NCBI GenBank assembly: GCA_023261505.1
Contig: JAHFOV010000013.1
Location: 1-41,994 of the forward strand
Direction: 5' to 3'
Source: Planctomycetota bacterium
GTDB taxonomy: Bacteria; Planctomycetota; Brocadiia; Brocadiales; Bathyanammoxibiaceae
DNA: 41,994 bases
Shown: piece after piece, positions 22,136-30,207 of the stretch
How positions within the stretch are numbered: the stretch's first letter is position 1
Layout of the letters: each line of letters starts with the position of its first letter
Program-made: the position numbers and the translations under genes
The notes under the pieces: model-generated
Told to the model about the DNA's origin: nothing
The model's input: only the letters and a program-made list of their open reading frames with translations
The model's database searches: none

Positions 22136-22908
22136 AATATGAGAAAAAGCTTGGTAAGAAAAAAATCGGATATGAGCACTGCAATGGAGATAGTTACCAC
22201 TGCTTTAGTCGTGGACCTCCCCACCCCCATAGTACCCCCCTTGGTATAGAGTCCATAGTAACAGCCGAAAAGGGCGATAAGAAAGCCAAAAAAGACGGTC
22301 TTGCCTAGACCACTTAAAAAGTCGTCCATGGTAATGGTTGTCCATATCGTATTAAGATAAAAATTTGTATCAATGGGTAACTCATGAAGGGCTATCACCA
22401 GTCCCCCAAATATGCCCACTATATCGGCGGAGACTGTCAGGAGGGGAAGAACTATCATCGCTGCAAGCATCCTTGGGGTAACCAGCTTCTTAATAGGGTT
22501 TGCCCCAAGCGCCCTCATTGCATCTATCTGTTCCGTAACCTGCATTGAGCCTATCTCTGCAGCCATGCCTGACCCTGCCCTGCCACCAACCATTATAGCA
22601 GTCAACACTGGCCCCAGTTCCCTTATAAGGGTCAAAGAAACCAGACTTCCCACATAGAACTCAGCCCCATACCGCTTCATAGTATAAACTCCCTGAAGGG
22701 CAAGAACCATCCCAGAAAACAGGGCAACGGTATTTACCAGAAATAGGGACCTTGTGCCAATGTCCTCCGCCTCTTGCAAGATAAGCCCCGGGTTAAAGGG
22801 CCTTGTAAATATCCCATGAAGTCCCTTTATGGCCAGAAAAAATACTGCACCTATGGACAAAAAAATTTCCTTGGCAGATTCATCCAACCATAGTAGAAAT
22901 TTCTTCAT
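22132..22908 (-). CDS. mlaE: Mla-type ABC transporter permease
   Basis: A 258-residue MlaE/YrbE permease with about five membrane helices and an N-terminal amphipathic stretch. Conserved regions are ALFSGMVLALQGVYTMKRYG, SLVSLTLIRELGPVLTAIMVGGRAGSGMAAEIGSMQVTEQIDAM (the family hallmark EIGxMxVTEQIDAL), and PRMLAAMIVLPLLTV. It is probably transcribed with the lipoprotein gene upstream (23057-23593) and with mlaF and mlaD. MlaB and MlaC are not in the window, as is common outside Proteobacteria. Confidence 0.94.
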   Translation of the reverse strand: MKKFLLWLDESAKEIFLSIGAVFFLAIKGLHGIFTRPFNPGLILQEAEDIGTRSLFLVNTVALFSGMVLALQGVYTMKRYGAEFYVGSLVSLTLIRELGPVLTAIMVGGRAGSGMAAEIGSMQVTEQIDAMRALGANPIKKLVTPRMLAAMIVLPLLTVSADIVGIFGGLVIALHELPIDTNFYLNTIWTTITMDDFLSGLGKTVFFGFLIALFGCYYGLYTKGGTMGVGRSTTKAVVTISIAVLISDFFLTKLFLIL

Positions 22909-22920
22909 CTTTCATTTAAC

Positions 22921-23060
22921 GTAGGGCAAACGGTCTGCTTTTTTTCATTCACCGTAGGGCAGACCTTTAGGTCTGCTTCAGATTTTTATTTAATGTGGGG
23001 ACAGACCTGAAGGTCTGTCCTATTTATTTTATGTGGACAGGTCTAAAGACCTGTCCCTAC
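22921..23060. repeat. Cluster of GTAGGG-type palindromes
   Basis: Three palindromes lie in series: GTAGGGCAGACCTTTAGGTC plus TGC (22954-22976); GTGGGGACAGACCTGAAGGT plus CTGTCC (22995-23020); GTGGACAGGTCTAAAGACCT plus GTCCCTAC (23033-23060). A half copy, GTAGGGCAAACGGTCTGC, is at 22921-22938. All share the same inner arm AGACCT/AGGTCT, so this cluster looks like local duplication of one element. The last copy supplies the TAG stop codon of the lipoprotein gene. Confidence 0.85.
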
Positions 23061-23593
23061 TGACTTGCCGGTGTCTGCTCAACAAACCTAAAACTTTCCA
23101 TCATTTGCTGAAAATCCTTATGATAAATCTCAAACTCCTCAGGCCTTGCCCAATATACTATATCGTACACTAAATCCCCTTTAGTTAAAGTATAAGCCTC
23201 TATCTTCACCTTCTCCCCTTCTACCTTTCCTTCAAGCAAAGTCCTGATAGCTTGTTGCCCCGCAAGTGTTAAATACTCGCTTGAAATAATCTTTTTGCCC
23301 TTAATCTCCAGTAGCAGTTCTGTACGCAAAACCCCCAGGGGTATTTCGCCCGAGTCGGCCTTTTTCATGCGGGAGGGAATAAAGATAGCAAATGCCGCCC
23401 CGCCAGAGGCGGATTCCATGGCTATGTCAGCCCCCTCCATTTCCAGGGACTTCCACCCCTCCTTAGGAAGTGTAACCTGGTAGTTGCGTGGTGCCTGAGC
23501 CAAAAGCTTAAAGAATTCTTCTTCGGGCAGGGACTGGCAGCCTAATCCAGCTATAACAGACAAAAGCACGAGGGCAATAAGGCTCATTAACAA
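23057..23593 (-). CDS. Putative lipoprotein upstream of mla genes
   Basis: A 178-residue protein with an N-terminal hydrophobic leader ending AGLGC (a lipobox-like site with Gly at -3 rather than the usual Leu), then a soluble mixed alpha/beta domain ending in a conserved-looking DIVYWARPEEFEIYHKDFQQ MMESFRF. That ending resembles 'exxxxxxfxxxxxSFrf' tails of PsbP/DUF1795-like lipoproteins. No close family is recognised with certainty. ESASGG at about residue 60 is encoded by the in-frame palindrome GAATCCGCCTCTGGCGGG, and the TAG stop lies in a palindrome of another class. Likely an envelope protein co-transcribed with mlaEFD. Confidence 0.78.
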   Translation of the reverse strand: MLMSLIALVLLSVIAGLGCQSLPEEEFFKLLAQAPRNYQVTLPKEGWKSLEMEGADIAMESASGGAAFAIFIPSRMKKADSGEIPLGVLRTELLLEIKGKKIISSEYLTLAGQQAIRTLLEGKVEGEKVKIEAYTLTKGDLVYDIVYWARPEEFEIYHKDFQQMMESFRFVEQTPASQ

Positions 23594-24301
23594 GGTTATT
23601 TGGCGACCCTTAAACAGGGATTAGTGACCAGTAGATAGTAAGGAGTAAGCAGTAGGCACTAAATAGTAAGCACGAACTAACCACTGCCTACTGCCTACTC
23701 CCTACTGCTTACTGTCTACTTTTAACCAACCCCTGGATTCAGTATGACAGTGTCTCTACACCATATCAATGGAGAAACATTGGCTGTCATTATACGCCAA
23801 ATGCAGATAATTTCAGCACTTTATTTATTGGCAGGAGACCTTTGAAAAAGTCTACGGTAAAGCCACTCGAGGCGGATTGTCATTGCGAGGGCGTAAGCAA
23901 CTAACTCAGCAAACAATTAAAATCAGGTTTTTTCTTTTCGCATCATGACATATTTTGAACCTGAGGCAATCAGAAACCTTCACCTCTTTGGGCAGATTTT
24001 CTAGTTCTTCTAAGCTCTCAACCCCAAAAAGACTAAAAAAATAAATAAAGGCAGACCCCCGGGGCGTAAAGGGCCTTTCCAGGGAAGACCTGGAATATGC
24101 CAGGTCTAAAGGGGGCAAGAGTTGATGAACCTGCGGCAGAGAAATCCGAAGAGCCTACAAAATAACAGCGTACTTCTGTGTCATTCTGAGCGAAGCGAAG
24201 AATCTCCATGTTTAGCTGAGATTCTTCTCCGCCTCAGGCGGATCAGAATGACATTTTTGGCGTTTTTAGAGGCATCGTAATTTGTCATTCCCTTCCAAAA
24301 G
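23594..24301. other. 700-bp intergenic region rich in repeats, no confident gene
   Basis: Contents in order. A long heptamer hairpin occupies 23620-23720 (AGTAGATAGTAAGGAGTAAG facing CTACTGCTTACTGTCTACT). CTCGAGGCGGATTGTCATTGCGAGG (23867-23891) is a palindrome remnant. A 70-codon minus frame (23906-24118) contains FFSLFGVESLEELENLPKEV, faintly like the C-terminal tail of ScpB, and could be a gene fragment. An imperfect palindrome, CCAGGGAAGACCTGG with GCCAGGTCTAAAG, is at 24078-24111. Finally, 24178-24252 holds TCATTCTGAGCGAAGCGAAG facing GATTCTTC, interrupted by TCCGCCTCAGGCGGA, and TCAGAATGAC. Confidence 0.6.
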
Positions 24302-25315
24302 CTACAAAAGCCCCAGCACCTCTTCAAACCCAAACATCACATTCATGTTCTGCACTGCTTGGCCCGAGGCCCCTTTGATGAGATTATCTATTGCTGAAAG
24401 AAGGATAACCCTCTCACCTACAACTTTCAGAGAGATGTCACAGAAGTTGGTATTAGTGACCTCCTTGGTCCTTGGAAATTCTCCTGGCTCTTTTAGACGT
24501 ATGAAAGGTTCTTCCTTATAAAAACTCCTTAAAACCTCCCTCAAGGTCTCTTCCCCCACACCCCCTTTCAGTCTGGCGTAAATGGTGGAGAGGATTCCAC
24601 GATCCATGGGTACAAGATGGGGAGTAAAGTACACTTTCACCCTCATCCCTGTCCTGTCTGAAAGCACTTCTTCTATCTCAGGGGTATGGCGGTGGGCCCC
24701 AACGCTGTAGGCCTCTATGTTTTCATTACACTCACAATAATGGGAGGCCTCCGTCGCGTCTCTTCCCCTTCCTGATACCCCTGATTTAGAATCTATAATA
24801 ATGTCCGTGGAGTCTACGAGTCCTTTCTTCAATAAAGGGGCAAGGGGGAGGATGGTGGAAACGGGGTAGCACCCAGGATTACTCACCAGAGATGCCCCCA
24901 CCAGCTCCTTACGATACAACTCCGGCAGACCATACACGGCCTCTTTCAGGCCCTCCGGGTCAGTATGAGGAACCTTGTACCATTTCTCATAAACACCTGC
25001 ATCCTTGAAGCGATAATCTGCGCTGAAATCAATAACCCTCATCCCACGTTTCAGGTATTTAGGTACATAGTTCATAGAAACCTTTGGGGGAAGGGTTACA
25101 AAGAGGAGTTCCATCCCCTTATGGACATCCTCTGGCTCAAGTCCTGCGCAAGGTAATTCTATTAACCGCTTCAGGGAGGGGAATATTTCAGATATCTTTG
25201 GAGAGCCTTCTCTCCTGGTTCCCAGGTAAGCAATCTCCACCCTGGGATGTTTCAGGAGGAGCTTAATTAATTCAAGACTCGTATAGGCCGTTGCCCCAGC
25301 TATTCCAACTTTCAT
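24302..25315 (-). CDS. argC: N-acetyl-gamma-glutamyl-phosphate reductase
   Basis: A 337-residue ArgC, reducing N-acetylglutamyl phosphate to the semialdehyde in arginine synthesis. The NADP-binding start is VGIAGATAYTSLELIKLLLKHP. The catalytic Cys is in LVSNPGCYPVSTILPLAPLL, with KSGVSGRGRDATEASHYCECNENIEAYSVGAHRHTPEIEEVL (active-site His region) and PHLVPMDRGILSTIYARL. Length is normal and there is no sign of damage. No other arg gene is adjacent. A promoter-like pair lies at 25371-25399. Confidence 0.95.
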   Translation of the reverse strand: MKVGIAGATAYTSLELIKLLLKHPRVEIAYLGTRREGSPKISEIFPSLKRLIELPCAGLEPEDVHKGMELLFVTLPPKVSMNYVPKYLKRGMRVIDFSADYRFKDAGVYEKWYKVPHTDPEGLKEAVYGLPELYRKELVGASLVSNPGCYPVSTILPLAPLLKKGLVDSTDIIIDSKSGVSGRGRDATEASHYCECNENIEAYSVGAHRHTPEIEEVLSDRTGMRVKVYFTPHLVPMDRGILSTIYARLKGGVGEETLREVLRSFYKEEPFIRLKEPGEFPRTKEVTNTNFCDISLKVVGERVILLSAIDNLIKGASGQAVQNMNVMFGFEEVLGLL

Positions 25316-25370
25316 GTATATTACTACTATGGATACCTTTTTTAGAGACCTTAAATAGCAAAACTAAATT

Positions 25371-25399
25371 ATAATAATCCATCGCCAGAAAGTCGTCAA
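25371..25399 (-). promoter_or_regulatory. Putative sigma70 promoter of argC
   Basis: Read on the minus strand, TTGACG (25394-25399), a 17-bp spacer and TATTAT (25371-25376). A TATAAT three bases further on gives an alternative -10 at longer spacing. It lies about 55 bp upstream of the argC ATG. Confidence 0.55.
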
Positions 25400-25489
25400 A
25401 TAGCTTTGGTCTCTTTGTTTAAGATTTTAGGGGGAACGAGGTCTAAAGGTTCTTGCTTAAAGTAACTTCTTATTATCCGCTTCTTTTTG

Positions 25490-26494
25490 TCAGGATTCAG
25501 GAGGGCATTTCACCTCTCGAAGGAACCTTGCGCTATCCTCTGGCAGGCTGGGATTAATAAACATCCCGCTACCTAGCTCAAAACCTGCGGCCTTTGAGAC
25601 TCTAGGCGTAATGCTTAGATACCAGTGAAAATACTCGGAATCCCCATTCTTTGGCCCATTAGAGCGGATGGAATAGTTAAAATCAGGGTCATCCAAACCG
25701 TAGTGAATCTTGGCTAGAGTCGTCTTCAAGTTCAGGGCTAGGTCTTTTACTTCCTCCTCGGTAATATCACCAAAAGAGGCGGCATGCCTCTTTGGGACTA
25801 TCCAGGTGTGAAACGGTGTACTGGCCGCGTAGGGTATAAACGAAATGAACTGGTCGGTCTCAAGGATGAGTCTGCTTTCCTCCTTTTTCTCCATTTCAAT
25901 GCTCATACACAGGAGACACCTGCCAACGTAATCATAGAAATGTGCAGCCGATTCAAGCCTATCTCTAAGCTGGATGGGGGTAACGGGTAAACCTATTAGT
26001 TGAGAGTGGGGGTGCTCTAATGTAGTTCCTGCATCCTCACCGTGGTTCCTGAAGATGATGATGTGGTCTACCTGTGAGTCTTTGTAGCCTTGCAGGAAAC
26101 GAGCCTTATAAGTTCTTATAACATCCGCCACACTGGGGAGTGGAAGTAAGGCCATACCCATGTGGTGCAGTGGGGTTTCAATGATGACCTCATGGATGCC
26201 CACCCCTGTAACGAGTCGTTTCAGGCCGTCGTTTATCCTCTCCCTTTCCCCTTGGTAAGCCAGGGCTGGAAACTTATTTGGGATAACCCTTATCTTCCAA
26301 CTATCCCCCTCCCTGATACTAAAGACCTCAGGTGGGGTCTTGGCTTCATTGCCAGGACAGAAAGGACAGGTCTCTACAAAAGGGCGCAATTCCTTCTTAA
26401 GCTTTACCCTTTTAAAGGTCTCTGGCCTCTTGGACCTCTCTGGGGCTATTATGCACCACTCCCTTGTGACTAAGTTCAGTCTGAGTTCTGGCAT
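25490..26494 (-). CDS. galT: Galactose-1-phosphate uridylyltransferase
   Basis: A 334-residue GalT, exchanging UMP between UDP-glucose and galactose 1-phosphate (Leloir pathway). It has the Zn-binding CPFCPGNE, NKFPAL, the active-site HPHSQLIGLP (nucleophilic His is the second), and the second Zn-type CLLCM, followed by FISFIPYAASTPFHTWIVPKRHAASF and YFHWYLSITPR. The start ATG at 26494 is preceded by GGAGAG. It is a single gene with no galK or galE adjacent. It probably serves envelope sugar metabolism as much as galactose use. Confidence 0.94.
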   Translation of the reverse strand: MPELRLNLVTREWCIIAPERSKRPETFKRVKLKKELRPFVETCPFCPGNEAKTPPEVFSIREGDSWKIRVIPNKFPALAYQGERERINDGLKRLVTGVGIHEVIIETPLHHMGMALLPLPSVADVIRTYKARFLQGYKDSQVDHIIIFRNHGEDAGTTLEHPHSQLIGLPVTPIQLRDRLESAAHFYDYVGRCLLCMSIEMEKKEESRLILETDQFISFIPYAASTPFHTWIVPKRHAASFGDITEEEVKDLALNLKTTLAKIHYGLDDPDFNYSIRSNGPKNGDSEYFHWYLSITPRVSKAAGFELGSGMFINPSLPEDSARFLREVKCPPES

Positions 26495-26621
26495 GGCTCT
26501 CCGTTACCACAGGGTTAAAAAAGTTAAGGTTATTATACACTTTGTGACCGAAACTAAAGGCTTAAAAACTTATAAAATTCTCAAGCGCTTCTTTTCCCCA
26601 AATTTCGGCACGCCTATAATG

Positions 26622-29333
26622 TCATCGCCCAGTAATCACAAAGGTCTTCTCTGTCGAAAGTCCCTGGTCATCGTAGGCTACTATCCTGACGAGGTTGGGG
26701 CCTTTGGCTATAGGGAGATTGGCTGTGAAAGTATGCTCTGTAGTGTGTTCAGAATTATAATCAAAAAAAACCTTATGTTCATTAACCATTACATAGGCCC
26801 CCTCCAGGCGGCGGTCATCTCTTGCAGTAAAGGATAACTCTACAAACCCTTCCATTGCCCGCAGGGCGGCATTTTTAAGGATTATGGAAGGTGGTAGGCC
26901 AGCTAGCTCCTCCACGCCTCCTTCTACCTTCAGTGGCAATCTGACAGATAACTGGGTTCCTAAAAGGAGGTCTGTGATAAATAACTTCAGGGGTTTAACC
27001 TTTTTGGCAGTATCTTGCAAAGTGAAGGCAAGTTTTACATCCCTTTCGTCACCCGGTTTCAATACCCCTAGTTCTTGACGCCCCCTCAGGACTATCGTTC
27101 CCGCCTCTGCATCTCCTTTTAATACCACCACGTTCTTACACGATGGACCGTAGCCTATATTTTTTACTTTTAAAGACAGTTCGTTTTCCTTCCCTTTTTG
27201 AACCTGGGGCAATGAGCAGGAATATGCAAATAAGGGGGTAGGGTGCGCCCAAACAGTTATCCACTCTACGATATCTGCGGGAGGAAAACCATTATCTTCT
27301 GTGAACTTAATTACTATCTCATCCTGCCTGTCAAGTGCATCATCTGGAACTTTTACTTTTTGGCTATAATTGACCTTTTCACCTGGCCCTACTTTTCCTA
27401 TGGGGAACTCCAAATCGTTAAAGGTGGGATTTCCTGAAACGCTTTTGCCAAGCACTCTATAAAGAGGGCTTGCCCCACGATTTTCCACAGATAAAGTGAA
27501 AGTGACGATGTCCCCTGCCTCTAACTCCTCTTTGTCCAGGGTAAGACTGGCCACTGAGGAAGGAATTCCCTCGGCCGGCCCCACCGACCAGTCTATCTTC
27601 CTCGACTCAAGGGTCTTTACGATCTTCCTATCCTCTTCTTTTTGATACTTCTTCACTATCTCCAGTGGGGTTCTCCACAGTTTTACCAAAGGTGAATCTG
27701 CCTGACTCTGGGAGGGTGAAGAATCTGCTGCATGGATAGCCTCCCAACCACTTGAAAGGGCGGCCTTAAGGAGCCTCCTGGCCAATTGTATCTGGAAGTC
27801 TCCGCCTGAGGTGGGGAATCCACCTAAGGTACTCCCCTCTTTTTGACTTTCAAGATAGCATAAAATATCCAGTCTACCTGAGGCAGATTGACCTGCGGGT
27901 TTTTCCTTATTGTTCCTGGAAAGACCCTCCTGGGCGTAATGGACACGACGGGTCAATGTAGTCTTATTCTTATCAACCTTTATTGGTACAAGGAGGATGT
28001 CTGGCGTGAGCCCTTTGAGGTTTATATACTCTCCGCTGGGGGTGAAATACCTGGCAGTGGTTAGCTTAAGGGCGTACTTGCCATAGAGGCGAAAAACTTG
28101 TTGAATGCAGGCCTTGCCAAAGGTTTGCTCTCCTACAAGCAATCCTCGCCCATTATCTCTTAATGCGGCGGACAATATCTCTGCACCTGAGGCACTTCCA
28201 TCGTCTATCAGTACCACAATGGGACAGGCCTCCTCTAATCTCCCTGAGGGGTGAGCTATAACAAACTCGGGGAGCTTCTCCCCCGCACTCATCTTTATAG
28301 TGATAATTCCCGAAGGAAGGAAGAGTTCTGATACCCTTATTATCTCCTCCATCACCCCGCCATAATTATTTCTCAGGTCAAGCACCAAAGCCTTTAACCC
28401 TCCAGCATCCTCGAGGCCTCTTATGGCTTTTACCATGGAATAAAAGGCCCCCTCCTGAAAGCCCTTTAACTTGATGTATCCTAAACCTTCCTCCAAAAGG
28501 GTCCATTCAGCAAGCTCTAGCTCTATACGTTCTCTTTTTAAGTTGAAGCTCAGTATCTGTCCGCCCCTCCATACTGAAAGAATAACGCTAGTGCCCTGTG
28601 GTCCGTTCATACGGCTCAGCGCCTCAGAAAGGCCCATATTCCGGGTGCTTTCTCCTTCTATTTCTATTATCCTGTCCTCAAGCTGTAGACCCGCCTCATG
28701 AGCCGGTGAATCTTTGTAAAGGTAAATCACAGTTAGAAACCCTTCCTTAAACTCCACTTCCATTCCCAAGCCCACAAAACTCCCAGAACCTAGCGTTCTT
28801 ATCCTCTCCAGGTCTTCTGGTCGGTAGAGCCTGCAGTAAGGGTCAAAACTGCTCAGTACCCCATTCAAAGCCGCGTACTCCAGTTCTGTTGCACTTATGG
28901 CACAATTTCCACTGGCCTCTATATAGGTTATGACCTCTTTTAATAGCTCTCGTAACACCGCCCAATTTTTTATCCCTATGGTATCAAAGGTCTTGGTGGA
29001 ACCACCCGTATGGACCAAGACTTTCTCTGGACAGACGTCAATCTTTAAATCTGGCACGATGTCCTCAAGGCCCTTGAGGGAATTTTCCAGAACCTCTATA
29101 GCTACCAGGTTATGGAAATCTATGTAATAATCTCTTATGTTGGCAAAGACGGTGTTAGTCAGGCGGAATCGCTGTACACTCAGGTCTGGTTCTTCCCTTG
29201 GCATCTCCCAAGGCTGCCCCCCTGCCAGGATACAAGAGGAAGAAACTGCTATGGCCATGAGAGCGGCAAGCACAAAACATATCAACCGCTTAGAGATGTA
29301 AATAGTATTAAAAGGTAAACGTCTTGTTAACAA
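26622..29333 (-). CDS. S41 C-terminal processing peptidase with PDZ and CARDB-like domains
   Basis: A 903-residue exported protease. The N-terminus is basic and hydrophobic (KRLICFVLAALMAIAVSSSCILAGG). The CtpA-like part has PDZ at about 185-265 (FVGLGMEVEFKEG, DSPAHEAGLQLEDRI) and S41 at about 270-450 with catalytic Ser382 in DDGSASGAE and Lys407 in EQTFGKACIQ. After a linker (450-600) come beta-sandwich regions (about 610-810) like CARDB/NEW1 and a final domain (DRRLEGAYVMVNEHKVFF). This size is far above ordinary CtpA (about 450). The apparent start is TTG at 29333. Two in-frame palindrome copies occur in the linker (ASGR at 27870-27890 and TSGG at 27805-27820). Confidence 0.88.
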   Translation of the reverse strand: MLTRRLPFNTIYISKRLICFVLAALMAIAVSSSCILAGGQPWEMPREEPDLSVQRFRLTNTVFANIRDYYIDFHNLVAIEVLENSLKGLEDIVPDLKIDVCPEKVLVHTGGSTKTFDTIGIKNWAVLRELLKEVITYIEASGNCAISATELEYAALNGVLSSFDPYCRLYRPEDLERIRTLGSGSFVGLGMEVEFKEGFLTVIYLYKDSPAHEAGLQLEDRIIEIEGESTRNMGLSEALSRMNGPQGTSVILSVWRGGQILSFNLKRERIELELAEWTLLEEGLGYIKLKGFQEGAFYSMVKAIRGLEDAGGLKALVLDLRNNYGGVMEEIIRVSELFLPSGIITIKMSAGEKLPEFVIAHPSGRLEEACPIVVLIDDGSASGAEILSAALRDNGRGLLVGEQTFGKACIQQVFRLYGKYALKLTTARYFTPSGEYINLKGLTPDILLVPIKVDKNKTTLTRRVHYAQEGLSRNNKEKPAGQSASGRLDILCYLESQKEGSTLGGFPTSGGDFQIQLARRLLKAALSSGWEAIHAADSSPSQSQADSPLVKLWRTPLEIVKKYQKEEDRKIVKTLESRKIDWSVGPAEGIPSSVASLTLDKEELEAGDIVTFTLSVENRGASPLYRVLGKSVSGNPTFNDLEFPIGKVGPGEKVNYSQKVKVPDDALDRQDEIVIKFTEDNGFPPADIVEWITVWAHPTPLFAYSCSLPQVQKGKENELSLKVKNIGYGPSCKNVVVLKGDAEAGTIVLRGRQELGVLKPGDERDVKLAFTLQDTAKKVKPLKLFITDLLLGTQLSVRLPLKVEGGVEELAGLPPSIILKNAALRAMEGFVELSFTARDDRRLEGAYVMVNEHKVFFDYNSEHTTEHTFTANLPIAKGPNLVRIVAYDDQGLSTEKTFVITGR

Positions 29334-29466
29334 CTTGGTACTATGAAAAGTTCACAATAAAGATAGATTAATGTGAAAGCTGCTAATGCCTGATTGAATA
29401 AATAAAATATTTTGTTAAAGCTGTTAAAAAATTGATTATTTGAAGTCGAACTTACGGCAAAATGAA

Positions 29467-29493
29467 AAGAGAGGCTCTTCAAAGCCTCTCTTT
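29467..29493 (-). terminator. Intrinsic terminator of hsp20
   Basis: On the minus strand, AGAGAGGCT, a six-base loop and AGCCTCTCT are followed by TTTCATTTTG. It lies 25-50 bases after the hsp20 stop. Confidence 0.8.
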
Positions 29494-29518
29494 ACTTTAG
29501 AAAAGATGTAAGCAATTG

Positions 29519-29962
29519 TTACTCAACCTTAATTGGTATCTTCTTTGCCTTGACCTGCTCGACCTTTGGCAGGGTAATCTCGAGAACTCCGTTCTTATAA
29601 TCGGCCTTTGCCTTGTCTGCCTCCACAGGGGTAGGCAACTCAATGCTCCGTACGAACGCCCCATAGGATCTCTCCATCCTGTAGAAGGTCTTTCCCTTTT
29701 CCTCCTTTTCTTCTTTCTTTTCCCCTTTTATTGTTAGGGTATCGCCGCTTACAGAAATATCCACATCTTTAGGGTCTATCCCTGGCAATTCTGCCCTGAC
29801 TATCACAGTGTCTGGAGTTTCTACTACGTCCACCGCTGGCGCCCAACGCCATTCCCTCATAAGCCCTCCTCTGCGGAAAAACTCATCAAAAAGCCTATCC
29901 ATTTCCCTCTGAAGAGCGGTAATGGAAGGCAACTCTGGCCATTTCATTATTTCGCCTTTCAC
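29519..29962 (-). CDS. Small heat shock protein, Hsp20/alpha-crystallin family
   Basis: A 147-residue ATP-independent chaperone that holds unfolding proteins. The N-terminal arm has LQREMDRLFDEFFRRGG. The alpha-crystallin domain (about 43-140) has PAVDVVETPDTVIVRAELPGIDPKDVDISVSGDTLTIKGEK, YGAFVRSIELPTPVEADKAKADYKNGVLEITLPK and the C-terminal IPI anchor motif. The start is GTG at 29962, since AAAGGAGG lies eight bases upstream; an ATG five codons further in is less well placed. It has its own promoter (30004-30032) and terminator. A second hsp20 begins at 41683. Confidence 0.94.
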   Translation of the reverse strand: MKGEIMKWPELPSITALQREMDRLFDEFFRRGGLMREWRWAPAVDVVETPDTVIVRAELPGIDPKDVDISVSGDTLTIKGEKKEEKEEKGKTFYRMERSYGAFVRSIELPTPVEADKAKADYKNGVLEITLPKVEQVKAKKIPIKVE

Positions 29963-30003
29963 AGCTGGTTCCTCCTTTCAAATGAATTCCCGCACGACAT
30001 TGA

Positions 30004-30032
30004 TTTTAAAAACCCTATAGCCACCTTGTCAA
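30004..30032 (-). promoter_or_regulatory. Promoter of hsp20
   Basis: On the minus strand, TTGACA (30027-30032), a 17-bp spacer and TTAAAA (30004-30009), about 40 bp upstream of the GTG start. No CIRCE-type inverted repeat is seen nearby, so heat control by HrcA is not supported here. Confidence 0.65.
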
Positions 30033-30085
30033 TCAAAATTAGGTACTGGAAACTTGTAATTAGGGGTTAAACTTACCCCCTGTCG

Positions 30086-30115
30086 TTGACACCCAAAATT
30101 CCCCAATGCTATAAT
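30086..30115 (+). promoter_or_regulatory. Strong sigma70 promoter of polX
   Basis: TTGACA (30086-30091), an 18-bp spacer and TATAAT (30110-30115), both hexamers perfect. It lies 93 bp upstream of the polX ATG. Confidence 0.8.
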
Positions 30116-30207
30116 CCTTTTGGCAGATTGAAGAGCTATTACGAATCCTTTAGAGTTGGGGATTAATCCTATAGGCTTCAATCTATCAACGAGAAAGAAA
30201 AAGGGCA

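Noticed and set aside
23906-24118. 70-codon minus frame as an ScpB homologue
   Set aside because: Only about 20 residues resemble the ScpB tail, and the N-terminal part is palindrome-derived; at most a gene fragment.
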